Assembly: GCA_015499985.1 (NCBI GenBank)
Contig: JAAAUF010000238.1
Span: forward strand, 1,714-46,026
Reading direction: 5' to 3'
Length of the DNA stretch: 44,313 nucleotides
Source of the DNA: Haplosporangium gracile
Taxonomy: Eukaryota > Mortierellomycota > Mortierellomycetes > Mortierellales > Mortierellaceae
Shown here in pieces: positions 10,524-21,200 of this stretch. The first letter of the stretch is position 1. Each line of letters begins with the position of its first letter. The notes below the pieces were generated by a model. It searched no databases. It was not told where the DNA came from and worked only from the letters and a program-made list of their open reading frames with translations. The position numbers were made by a program, and so were the translations under genes.

Positions 10524-12711
10524 AGAATCCATAAGCGTTTAGACTTTCTCTACTTTCTACTTGTTGCTCCTCTTCCTTTTCTTCTTTTTTTTTCTTCCTC
10601 TTCTCCTTCCTCTTCTTCTTCCTCTTCTTCTTCCTCTCTTGCTGTCTCCTCTCTCTTGATACAAATATACACAGACGCACAACCACTCTACATACCGCCA
10701 CTCGTTTATCTCTCTGTCAAGCTCTTCATCCCATCCCCCTGTCAGTCAGTCTTGTGTTTAGCTTGTTAGTAGAATTGTTTTTCAATGATTGGTCCTTGCC
10801 ATGTGGCATGTATGCTAAGCTAATCTATTACAACAAATATTGCTTAATTCGTGTTGACTATGTGGAGTTGTGTGTGCGCCGTCTGAGGGTATGAGATGAG
10901 GTACTGCGACTGGCTGGAGATAACGATGATGAAAGGCAGCTTAGAGTTTCAGTTAACAATCAAGGGCTAGTCGGAGTTACGAACGAAAACGAGACTCGAC
11001 AAGTGAAAAACTATTTGACGTGATCGCGACAAAAAAAAAAAAAATGGTGGCAAAATTGGAGCGGACTACGGGACTTGTGACTATGAGACGAAAAGAGTAA
11101 TTTGAGGCGAGAACTAGGGGTGCAATTGAAGAGTGGCATACAGGGACAGATAAAGAAAATAAAATAAAATGGTGATTATTATCATAAACAATACTTTTTT
11201 TTATTTTTATTTTTTGGAGTCAATGGGCGACGATAAGGATGAAGTGGATGCACTGAACGATACAATTCTCTGTCAAAGAAGTGAGCATGTGAATAAATGG
11301 TGTTCAGTTAGTCCCTCTACTTTTTTGATTGGTGGTGCAAGAGACCATGAGGAGCAAGAATCCTTTTAAAAAAAATAAAAGATAGAAAATATAAAGGGGA
11401 TAAAGGCCGTCATATTGTTGACAGATGCCTTCTTTTTTTTTCTGACAGTAGTAGTGAGTGAATGACTTTGCCGTAAATTGATGGGGACTTTTTGATTCGA
11501 TAAGGCCACTGATCGTTCACAATTTGCGGCTCTCGTGGACCTCAAGAGGGCGGCCTACATCATTTTTCGGTGGTGTTCTGTTGGGAGGGGGTTTAAAGGC
11601 AGCAAAGGGCGATGACTTTGCACGATGTAGCCAGGCGCTGTCCATTTTGAAGCGAAAAAAAAAAAAAAAAAAAAAACATGGTTGAGGATGCCTGAGAGAC
11701 TTTTCGTGCTGAATGAAGCTTTAAGTGAGAGTCTGGAATTATTTTTTTCATCTTCTCGAAGTAGCAACATTTATAAATATTACACGGTAGTCGCGGTTAA
11801 CTATAAATTGTTTGTTGAAAATAGTTTCCGAAGTGGCCGGTAACCTTGTTTTTGGAGTCATTGGGCAATAAGGATTTGTGTATGGAATGTTCTGAATGTG
11901 TTTTCTTGTAGCCGGACGGTAGTGCTAGGTGTACTACGAGGTTAGCATCTTGATACAAGGTGTTGGGATTTGTGCAATATACGGTTCCCTTTCGTGGGTT
12001 AGTAAGTGATTCGTTAACTATTTTTTTTTTTTTTTTGAGAAATAGTGCTGCCCAGACCACAAAATTGTGCCATGATCTGTTTTTGTAGAAGTAAAGCAGA
12101 TAGTAGATGGTTCTGATAGCGAGTGACGAGAACGTTTGATTCTCCAAGAAAAAAAAAATGTGGATACATGATCCAATCATCCAGGTATTCAATAAAAGAG
12201 GCTTATATAATTTGATAGAAACTTGAAAAAGTGCTCGTACCCTTATTGGGTCCTGAAATCATTTCAACTCAGTGGTCGCGCTGTTTGTTGTTTTCTGAAT
12301 GAAATGATGACAGACGATTTCGGGAATTATCGATTGTTTGATAGGATTGACAAAGAACCTCTAGTGCTCTGGTTTATCCGAGCGCAATTAGACGGGCCGT
12401 GTTGAATGAGATATTGAGCACTGGATTTGTTCATTTTTTTGTAGTTGATGTGTCGCGATTAAGCTTGCTGTCTTATGGTATATATATTCCTTATCCGGGG
12501 TGCCGATAATTTAATTCAAGACCGTCGGCGCCGTAGCATTTGAATTTTTCTCAAGGTCTTGAAAACGATAACTGTAATCGCTGTTGGGCCTTGACACAAT
12601 GCATTCCTGTCGTGGATCAAGGTGGAGTGGAAGTGGACTAGAGTAGGGCTTGGTCTGATGAAAAGGATGTAGATGAATCTATTTGCTGTCTTTTATACTA
12701 AATGAAAAAAG

Positions 12712-12738
12712 TCGCGTCGGTGTAAGCCACCGACGCGA
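12712..12738. repeat. Inverted repeat, 11-bp arms with 5-bp loop
   Basis: The arms are 12712-12722 (tcgcgtcggtg) and 12728-12738 (caccgacgcga), perfect complements around taagc. The GC-rich stem stands out in AT-rich surroundings and follows an A run (aatgaaaaaa) on the + strand. On the - strand the stem is followed by a T run (cttttttc), which resembles an intrinsic-terminator shape, although such terminators are not expected in a nuclear genome. Confidence 0.7.
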
Positions 12739-12782
12739 TTTCCCTTGACACGGACCTGCGTGCTCACGACAATGCCGATCTA

Positions 12783-12932
12783 TTACACAATTTTCGTTTG
12801 GACTTTGGTGAAGAGCGATTGATTGTTGGAACCAATAATCACTGCTCGGGATACAATGGTACCCTTGTCTTGCTCGGCTTGAAGATAAGTTTTAGTGCGG
12901 CGGCATGGTCGGAACAGGTCTTTGTAGGCAAT
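12783..12932 (-). pseudogene. Coding-like fragment of unknown family
   Basis: The - strand frame reads about 49 residues, including LFRPCRRTKTYLQAEQ and VSRAVIIGSNNQSLFTKV, and ends in TAA at 12785-12783. A TAA lies directly upstream in the same frame, there is no start codon, and no neighbouring exon joins it. The amino-acid mix looks like a real protein, unlike the Lys/Phe-rich noise around it. It may be the last exon of a decayed or fragmented gene. I do not recognise the family. Confidence 0.25.
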
Positions 12933-13221
12933 TTACATACTGTTTTTGTCTCTTAAGATTTTCATGCTCCAGAGCGTAATCCCTTGTTTTTAGTTTAAAT
13001 CGGGCGCCATTAGCTCGGCTGAACAAATTTGCGATTTTTTATTATTACTGGTCGATCGAGCGTACACTCGATTCGTTTAGGTGTATTGATGGTTTAGGAG
13101 TCATTATATGTGTATTCTATGGTGCACCTTTTTTTGCTTTTGCAATTGTAAGTTCGGGTTTGGGTTACTGTTGAATTACATGGTTGATATAACCGGAAAA
13201 AAAAACCTTTAAACTCCAGAC

Positions 13222-13259
13222 TAGGGCTCCTATTCGAATGGATTCGAATAGGAGCCCTA
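13222..13259. repeat. Perfect palindrome, 18-bp arms with 2-bp centre
   Basis: The arms 13222-13239 (tagggctcctattcgaat) and 13242-13259 are exact reverse complements around GG. Such a long perfect palindrome could extrude as a cruciform. It ends 2 bp before the decayed gene fragment at 13262. No flanking target-site duplication is obvious. Confidence 0.85.
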
Positions 13260-13261
13260 CT

Positions 13262-13499
13262 TCAGACGTGATGGAATATGCGGATGTTTCAGGAGACGTC
13301 GCGTTTTGGGTCGATATAGCGTCGACGAAGATGGAGATTGTCGGGTTGTACTACTTGACGCAGCACCGGTACCGACGCTGGACCTTGAGCTGGCTTTTCA
13401 AGGGTACGACCCATCTGCAGCGACGGGTTGTAGATAGTCGGGTCGCTCCTGCCGATCAAGATAGCTCTGGATAATGTTGGATATATTTTCCGCAGCCAT
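13262..13499 (-). pseudogene. Decayed gene fragment, possibly dynactin p62 (DCTN4-like)
   Basis: The - strand reads from an ATG at 13499: MAAENISNIIQSYLDRQERP, then DYLQPVAADGSY, where the frame hits TGA. One frame over, the text continues as PLKSQLKVQRRYRCCVK, then a stop, then YNPTISIFVDA. The order Q-x-PD-x-x-QP, then YP, then a basic stretch ending R-R-x-x-RC is what I recall around the Arg-rich, Cys-containing segment of the dynactin p62 subunit. That match is from memory and unsearched. The frame break and internal stop argue for decay or for a poor assembly beside the N gap at 13699. The + strand frame over the same bases (13238-13474) includes the palindrome and is probably its shadow. 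Confidence 0.35.
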
Positions 13500-13698
13500 T
13501 ACGTCGCGGTGACTCTCCTATCGTCAATATCAAGTACTCGATGTTCTTATAGTAGGGTAGGCATGTCGCACTGGTTGATACTTTATATTGAGGTATTTTC
13601 AAACACACGTCAGTCATGACAGATGACATCTATTATTATTGGGATTGTTTTCATTGTTTGCGTATTTCGATAACATATGTTTTTTTTTTTTCACTTGG

Positions 13699-13758
13699 NN
13701 NNNNNNNNNNNNNNNNNNNNNNNNNNNNNNNNNNNNNNNNNNNNNNNNNNNNNNNNNN
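13699..13758. other. Assembly gap of 60 N
   Basis: Sixty N bases follow a T-run. Real sequence of unknown length may be missing here, so reading frames that cross it are meaningless. Confidence 1.
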
Positions 13759-15266
13759 AAAAGAAGACGGAAACACAAGAAGGTTTGCTTTACTTGCTAG
13801 TACTTTCGCTCTTTTTGGGAATGAGAGTAAAGTTCAACACGATCTGCATTGTTCATACATGAACGTATTCTATTTTTTTCTACTCGATCATACAAATGAA
13901 CCAAAAAGATTGCCGGGGATACATTGCAAACATGTCAAATGATATTTATTGACCATGCGCGGTCCCTGTCAATACTACGCATTTTTTTTTTATTTTTTTT
14001 TACTTGAAGGGTACAAAATGAGGTTGGTTGGCTTCTCCTTTTATTTTATTCAAGCATAAAAAATGCAAGGATATATCAAGTCTTTTGGATTCTTTAGTAT
14101 CAAAAGTAGAGTTAAGTCTCGATACAGGCGGATGTTTTGTGGATCATCCTTTCTTTTTCTTTTTTTCTTCCTTTCACTTTTTCACTCAGTCACACACAGC
14201 AATTGTAATTGTCTTGTTCTGGGGCACAATTTGTGGAACAAACTTCATATTTATGATTGCGTTCTGAGTAAAGGCAGTGCTTTACAATAACACACTGTTG
14301 GCAAATGTCATCGTCGATAGAAAGAAACGCTTCTGGTTATGACCAATCCAATGAGTCGATGCCCTGTGTTCTTTTTTTTTAAGCGTGTTTTTGATAGGGG
14401 TTGGTGTTTGAACTCATCGTTCTGTTTTTGCTGTCGAATTGTTGTTTTTTTTTTTTGAAGTGACAGTGACAGAGGGATTGGTAAAGAAAGAGGTAAATAT
14501 GGGCGCCGTACAAAAGTCATAGTGCACACCATCTTGCGTTTTCAATCCAATAGACTCTTGTTGATGCTTTGATAATCATAGCGGGTGGTGAAGGAAGGAC
14601 ATGAGAACAAAAAAAAAATCTGTCGCATAAAATATCATGACACGTCGATAAAAAACTTTCTCAGCTCTCTAATAATAAAAAAAAAAAAGAAAGTCAGATT
14701 TGTTTTTGCCGTTCACTTCTCATTAGCATTCCCTGCACAGGTAAAAGAACGAGGGCTTCTCAACAGCAATAACTACTACTTGTGTTTTCATTTTGTTCCC
14801 CAAATTTTAGGCGTTGAATTTTTCAGGCACAGAATAAGAAAAAAAAAAAAACAATCCGAGTACAAAAATAAAACCCAAGCTTTTTTTTTAAAAAAAAAAA
14901 AAGGTAAATGGACTCAAAATCACAATTATAAAGTAAGCAGACCATACCTATCTTTCTCTCATCCCATCCACACTGCATTCAGTCGTATAGCGTCATATAT
15001 CAAGAACGGGACAGAAGAAGAAATCGTGTATTAGGTACAAATGTTAAATCACATTTTTAATTTTTGGTATCAGAACAAAAAGACAGATTAATTGAGTTGC
15101 AAAAAAAAAAAAAGGTTCGTTGGTTGGCTAGCTAAATTGGTTGTTCGTTGTCGGTTAATAAGAAAGGCGAAGGCAGGGCAATACATCAGAAAGGTGAAAG
15201 GGGAGAAAAAAGATTTCAGGGTATAAGAGCGACCTATTTTTTAAATCATGGTCGACTTGTTTCTTC
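13759..15266. other. AT-rich 3' flank of the kinesin gene, no gene seen
   Basis: Homopolymer-rich DNA with runs of 8-12 A or T every 50-150 bp. Open frames here are rich in Lys or Phe because they translate these runs. No domain, tRNA or repeat family is recognised. Confidence 0.5.
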
Positions 15267-18200
15267 CTAGAAGCACCCAAATTTACTTTTGCGCCCCATC
15301 AATTCTTCCATCCTCGCCTCCATAATCGCCCTCGTCTCCACAGCCTTCTCCCTCTCCCTCCTCTCCTTCTCCAGAATTGTCTCCAGTCCCGCACGGTCCT
15401 TGTCAGATTTCACTTTAGCCGCCATCAACTCGTCCCGGAGATCGGTTAACTCGCGGTTGAGACGGTCGCGGTCGGCGGCGGTGGTCGAGACGTCGGAGCG
15501 GGCTTGCTTCAGATTCTCTTCTGCGTCGGCGAGGGCGGCCTCGAGACGATGGACCTTGCCCTGTTGCATGGTCTGTTCGACTTTGAGAGCTTGGACCTGG
15601 TGGGCAAGTGTATCGACGACGCCACGGAGCTCGTTCACTTCTACGCCCTGCAGGGCTTGAGCAGTTGCTGAAGAAATGGCACTGTTGTTGTCTTTTGTGG
15701 CGGCGGTGTTGGAGGGAGCGGTGCTGGTGGTACTTCCGGTAGGGCTCATCCTTCCATTGTTATTGGCCGTAGTAGGTCCGTTGGCGTCAGACAAATTGGA
15801 CGAGGTCGAGTCGCGCTCACGACGGAGAGAGTTGCTAATACGGCCACCCGTCCTTGAAGGACGCATCGATGGCGAGTTGCCAGGCGAGGCCGTCTCTAAT
15901 GTAAAGACACCCCCAATACGAGGCGAGGAAGGTGCACTTCCGGTCAGATGTGCGGGCGTGGTCTTTCCTCCAGTAGGTGGTGGGGGGAGGGGAGCGGTGG
16001 GTGGGGGTGTTGGTGGCAATGCAGCCGAGGGACCACCCATGGTCGAGAGAGCACGGAGGGCGGGTGACATCTTTTCGGCACTAGCACGCTTCAACATAGG
16101 AGATGAGGCAGACCGAGTCATGTCAGCGTCGGAACTCTTGTGATGAATGCCCAAACCAACACTGGCTGTTTGTGCGATCGCAGGGGAGGACAGAGAACCG
16201 CGACGGCTGTCAGCAAGAAGCATGGGGGATCCACCGCTGCCCTGCAGCTCTGCAATCCGTTCCTCAAGCAACTTGATATGTTTGGCCTGCTGGATCAAAG
16301 TCGACTCGTGGCGTCCAGCACGGAGCTGTGAACCAGGTGACCCTTGCTGCTGCTGTTGTTGTTGACTAGCAACAGTGCTCCAGCTCTGTCGAGGCGTCGC
16401 CAAAGAATCCTCCCCACGCAAACCAGCACCTCCGAAAGCATCCGAAGAAGTCGACGTCTTGTGGCGCAAGATCCGGTCATGAAGAACACCGCTGCTACTC
16501 CGCAGGTCGTCGTCGTGGTGGTGGCTGCCGACAGGGCTGGGGGTTGCGTTGCGGTCCAGCCGCTCGGCACGTTCCCGAAGCATCCGGATCTCTTCCTGCT
16601 GGGCTTGCCGTTCCAGGACATGGTTCAGTTTATCAGATTCTTGGTCCCGCTCGAGGTTGAGGAGTCGTTCCTGGAGATGATGGTTCTTCTCGTTCAGATC
16701 CGCGACAATTAATGATAGTTCCTCAGATGATCGCAGGGCCTGGTCACGTTCGGCCTTGAGAACTGCAACCTGTGCCTTGGTAGAGGCTGAAGCTGGGTGT
16801 AATGCAGAGTTGGTTGTTGCTCCTTCGCGGTGGCGCCCAGAGAATGACGAGGCAATTGACGACGCAAGAGAGGTTGTCGACAGATTGTTGTTCAGACTGG
16901 CGCCAAGGCCCGCGGCGGGTTTCTGGCCTTCAACAATGGCTTCCAGTTCCGTGATCCGTGCCTTCATCTCCTCTTCTGCATCCTCAAAGGCAGTGGCGGC
17001 GTTTGAAAACTCTGACGCGAGTGACTCGAGATCTTCACTCAAACGCTCAATTTCCTTCTCGTTCTCGCGGACCAGAGCACGATACCGTGCCTTCTCCTTC
17101 TCCAGTTTCTGGATAATCGGCGCAGGATCCTCACCGGCGATAAGACCCGTGGACGATGACGACAAGGAGACGGGGCGAGAAGAAGGTGGAGAGCCGCTGT
17201 TGGCCCGGGCCAGCTTGCCATGCAGAATCTCGATCGTTGCCAAGTGGAGGTCAACATCTTTCTGAAGAGACTTCATCTGCTCATCGACAGCATTGTGGCG
17301 TCTCTCAACCTCCTCCAAAAGCGTCTCGGCTTCATCCCGATCGGCTTCTGCCAGCTTGACCTTGGACTCGAGGGCCTTGACAGCCTCAGCATGGTCGGCT
17401 CCCTGGGATGCAAGAGTCTCGGCAGCAGTGGCTGCTGCAGATTCCAGAGTCGCTGCCTTTTCCCGCAATGCCAAAAGCTCCTGCTCCTGCTCCTGAACAC
17501 GAGTCTGGCTGTCGACCAATTGAGCCTGTGCGACGTTGAGTTCGCTCTGCACAGCTGCGACTTGGTCCTTGGTCGTCTTGTCAGAAACCTCCAGCTCAGA
17601 CTTGAGACTCAAAATCTGATCTTCCAGCTCTTGGATAGCGGTGCCCTTAGACCCCATAATCAAATCGTGGTCGGCTACTTTCTGGCTCAGCTCCTGGTGC
17701 AACAATTCCGTCTCCGACAAAGATCCCTCTAGAGTGACAAGGCGTGCCTCCAAAGTAGCAATCAGCGCAGTCTTCTCGAGCACATGGCTCGACTGCTCCT
17801 CAATGTTCTTTTCCAGAACACTAATCCGTTCTTTGTCCGTCTCCCACTGAACTTGGATCGCCGCCCGATCAGCCTCAATCTCGGCCGCCCGTGACTTTTC
17901 CGCCGCCAGCTCAACGAGCTGGTTCTCGACTTGAGTCTGAAGCGCCTCGACCTTGGAACGCTCCTGCTCCATCTTCTCCAACAACTCGAGCAGCTCATCC
18001 GCCAATCGCTCGTCTGAGGCCACTTTAGCCTCTGACAGCTTCGTCTTGAGGTCCTCGACAACCTGAAGCGCTTCCTGTTCGGCCTTTGTGGAACGTGTCT
18101 CGAGATCCTGAATACGTGCCAAGTGCTGCTCAAGCTCCTGCAGTTGCTTGGTCTCGGTCTCCCCAGAGGTCTGCAGCCGTCCCTCAAGATCTGAGACAGC

Positions 18201-21200
18201 CAAGTGGAGCATCTCCTCCATTTCCAAAGCGGCAGTATGGTCCTTCTGGAGTTTCTCAAGCTTCTCAGTCAGGGCGACAGTCTCCTCCTTAAGCTGACGC
18301 TCCGACTCACGAGCTGCAGCGAGTTGCTCCTCGAGATCCTTCTTGATTTGTTCACCGTCAGCAGAATCAGCGTCAGCAGTAGAAGGAGAACTCGAAAGGT
18401 CAGAGGTTGAAAGGTGAGTGGCCACATCGAGCTGACGAATCACATCTTCACCCTCACCGGCCACAACAGATTGAGATGATGGTACCTCATGGTTGGAAAG
18501 GCTACTGTTGGTGCTCTGTTGAGATGCCTTCCGAGTGACCTTGACCTCGGCTTCAAGTGACTCAAGGCGAGCCTTTTCCATCTCGAGTTCCAGCTCCATC
18601 GAGGCTTTGGACTGAAGCTTCTCGACGAGTTCCTCCTCACGCTTGGTCTCTTCAGTCTCATCCCCACCCTGTCCGTCGACTATGGAGACCTCCCTGGCAG
18701 ACTTGGCAGCTCTCAAGGCATCCGCTTCCGCTTCGACCTGGTCTTCCAGGATACGGACCTGGTCCTCCAGTTGACGAATCTTGTCTGCCTGGGCCTTGAG
18801 CTCTCTCTCCTTCTCCTGGGCGGCTGGAGAGAGTCCTGGAAACAAGGGCGTAGGAGTAGTTGATTGAGCGCATTGCTGCTCTTTCTCCTGCTGCAGTTGC
18901 TGGATCTGTTCCTGAGCCCTAGCCTGTTCGGCCGCCAACTTGGACTCCAGCTCCTGGATAGCTCGTTCGCTCTCTGCTCGTCGAGTCTCGGCATCATCCA
19001 ATTGTGTCTGGACCTTCTTCAGAGCCTGCTCCAGTTCCAGTTGAAGCTGCTGTTGTTGTGGTGATGGAGTAGAAGCCTCTCGGATAAGACTCGTCTGCTT
19101 CTGTAACAGTGTCCTGTTCTCGTCCTCGACCACATCCAAACGCCCCTGCTGTTCTTCCAAGATCAGCTCCGAGTGGTTCAAGGCAGCCTGGGTCATGGCT
19201 AAATGCGTCTCGAGCCCTGAAATTACCTTCTCGTACTCTTCAATCACAGGCTCGACAAAGGCCTCGAAAGATTTAGAGTCGAGTGAGGGTGGGATGCTGA
19301 GAGGCGGGATATTGTGCCTTGCCGCCGCTGCTGTGATTGGGTCGCCTGAGGCTTTGGGCGTTGGCATGCCCACGATCGTCGTCCTGGCTGATGATGAGGC
19401 ATCAGAAAATCCATCATCCTCCTCCTGAACAGCATCCAAATAGCCATGGCTGATATCCGTCGATATCGAGTCTCGACTCTGATAATGTGAAAGGCGTCGA
19501 GAAGGGGATGGTGACAAGGCGCGGTCCTCGTTATGAACATCATCAACGCCGGAGAGTGATCCAGAGGCGGGGGCAGAGACGGACGATGAGGTCGAAAGTC
19601 GATTGGCGGGAGGTAGCTTTGGCTGTTCGGCAGTTGGTGTTCCTGCAGCATCAGTCGTGATTCCAGGTCGAGGGGTTGATGTTGCCGAGTTGAGCGAGGC
19701 TGCCTTGAGAATCTTAATTTCCATCTTGAGCTTTTGGATGATCGACCGGAGGTATTCAGGATTGTCCATGTTGATCTCCTGGTTGAGCGAAGAAGAGTTC
19801 TTGATGTTCCTGGCACGATTCGCGTACTTTAGTGTATTCTATTTTTGTACATTTCCCCCATGGTCCAGAGTTAATTAATCAAATCATGCAATAAACCTTC
19901 CTTCTGTGTATGTGTACAAAAAGTGGGATACAAAACAAATCAACAAATTATTCGCAAACTTACAAGAGTCTCGCCAAGGTTGACTTCACTGGGACTGACA
20001 CAAGCAATCATCAGTGCAAGGGCATTGCCTCCCAAGGAATCCTGCAGGAGGCGAGTCAACTTGGAATCTCTATAAGGGACGTGGCTGGCCTTTTTGCTGG
20101 GATCTCCAAGGGCAGAAATAACGTTTCCAAGCGCGTGCAGTCCTGCATTGATGCTGATACCCTCCTTGGCACGGTCGCCGATAGCCGACGTCCGCTTCAA
20201 ACGCTCAGAACCAGCCAGGTCCACAAAATGGAACTTGCTGTTCAAAGTCACCCACTCGCCCTCTACTTCTGGATCATCATTGGTCACCTGAGACGCCAAC
20301 GACATAGAAGAAATGGATTCTGGAATGGCGCTCTGTCGTTTCAGTTTTGATCCTGGAGCAACAATTCCACTAGTGAACGGTGCTGGTATACTGGATCCTC
20401 CCGTTGTAGGTGTTCCTGGACGCCCATTAAGAAGATTACTTGCACTGCCGCCGCCATTGCTGCTTGTTGGCGGAGGGGCGTTGCTTATACTGGGGGTTTT
20501 GGCATGAGCGCGTCTAAAGGTGGGAGAGTTGTTTTGGCTGTCGGAGGATGCGGGCTGAGGTGGCGGTGGATGTGTTGGAATAAATTTTTCCTGACGAAGT
20601 GTAATACTGAAGATGGCATGAGATCTAGAGGACTTTTCGTTCATCTCTGTCGAATGTGTTTGACGATTTTGAGATCCAAACCACAGCAAGCTGTTGGACA
20701 AATTGAAGAAGCAGCAATACGACGTTAGGAATAGTAGTACCTTCAGAAATCATTCAGTTTACATTGCTTATTACAGTTAAGAAGATCAATCGCTTACTGG
20801 ATGACCTCCTCTACGGAAGAGACAACAATCTCCTGAACACCAGTCCAGTAGATATTTCCTTTGGCGTCTTCGCGGATAGATACGGGAGGTCTGAAATCGC
20901 CCTTGACCAACAAGTCGATCAAGTCTTCATTGTAAATCTCGACAAAGGACACACGGAAGGTCGTTTTTAATGCAGGTACTCTGTATCCAGGATAGACAGG
21001 TGATGGCCGTCTTGCCTCATGAAAGAGCTGACTCATGGCTCTTGGAATAATACCTGGTCGATTTTAAATTGAATTGCACATGTTTGTTGGGTTGCGGAAA
21101 TGTAGGGAGTGGTGATGAAATGCGACAGATGAGGCGAAATGGGAAGAGAAAGAAGGAAGGGAGAGGGAGAGGGAGAAAATAACGACGGGAGATTAGCACA

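Larger units (their letters stand above)
10524..13221. other. First part of a 4.7-kb stretch without an intact gene
   Basis: After the RdRP stop there is a C/T-rich tract (about 10540-10640) and then AT-rich DNA with long A/T runs, including 22 A at 11656-11677. Short coding-like patches lie on the - strand: a 42-codon ATG frame at about 11520-11650, the end of a frame at about 11797-12005 that contains GTVYCTNPNTLYQDANLVVH, and 12783-12932. None can be built into a complete gene. I see no tRNA, rRNA or complete transposon. Confidence 0.5.

Noticed and set aside
13238..13474. 78-codon + strand frame over the relic region
   Set aside because: It begins inside the palindrome and lies opposite the more protein-like - strand text, so it is treated as a shadow.
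14585..15034. 149-codon + strand frame in the kinesin 3' flank
   Set aside because: Rich in poly-Lys from A-runs, with no recognisable domain.
15289..19428. Many + strand frames opposite the kinesin coiled coil
   Set aside because: They are antisense shadows of the long kinesin exon; the - strand frame is open for 1,500 codons with clear heptads.
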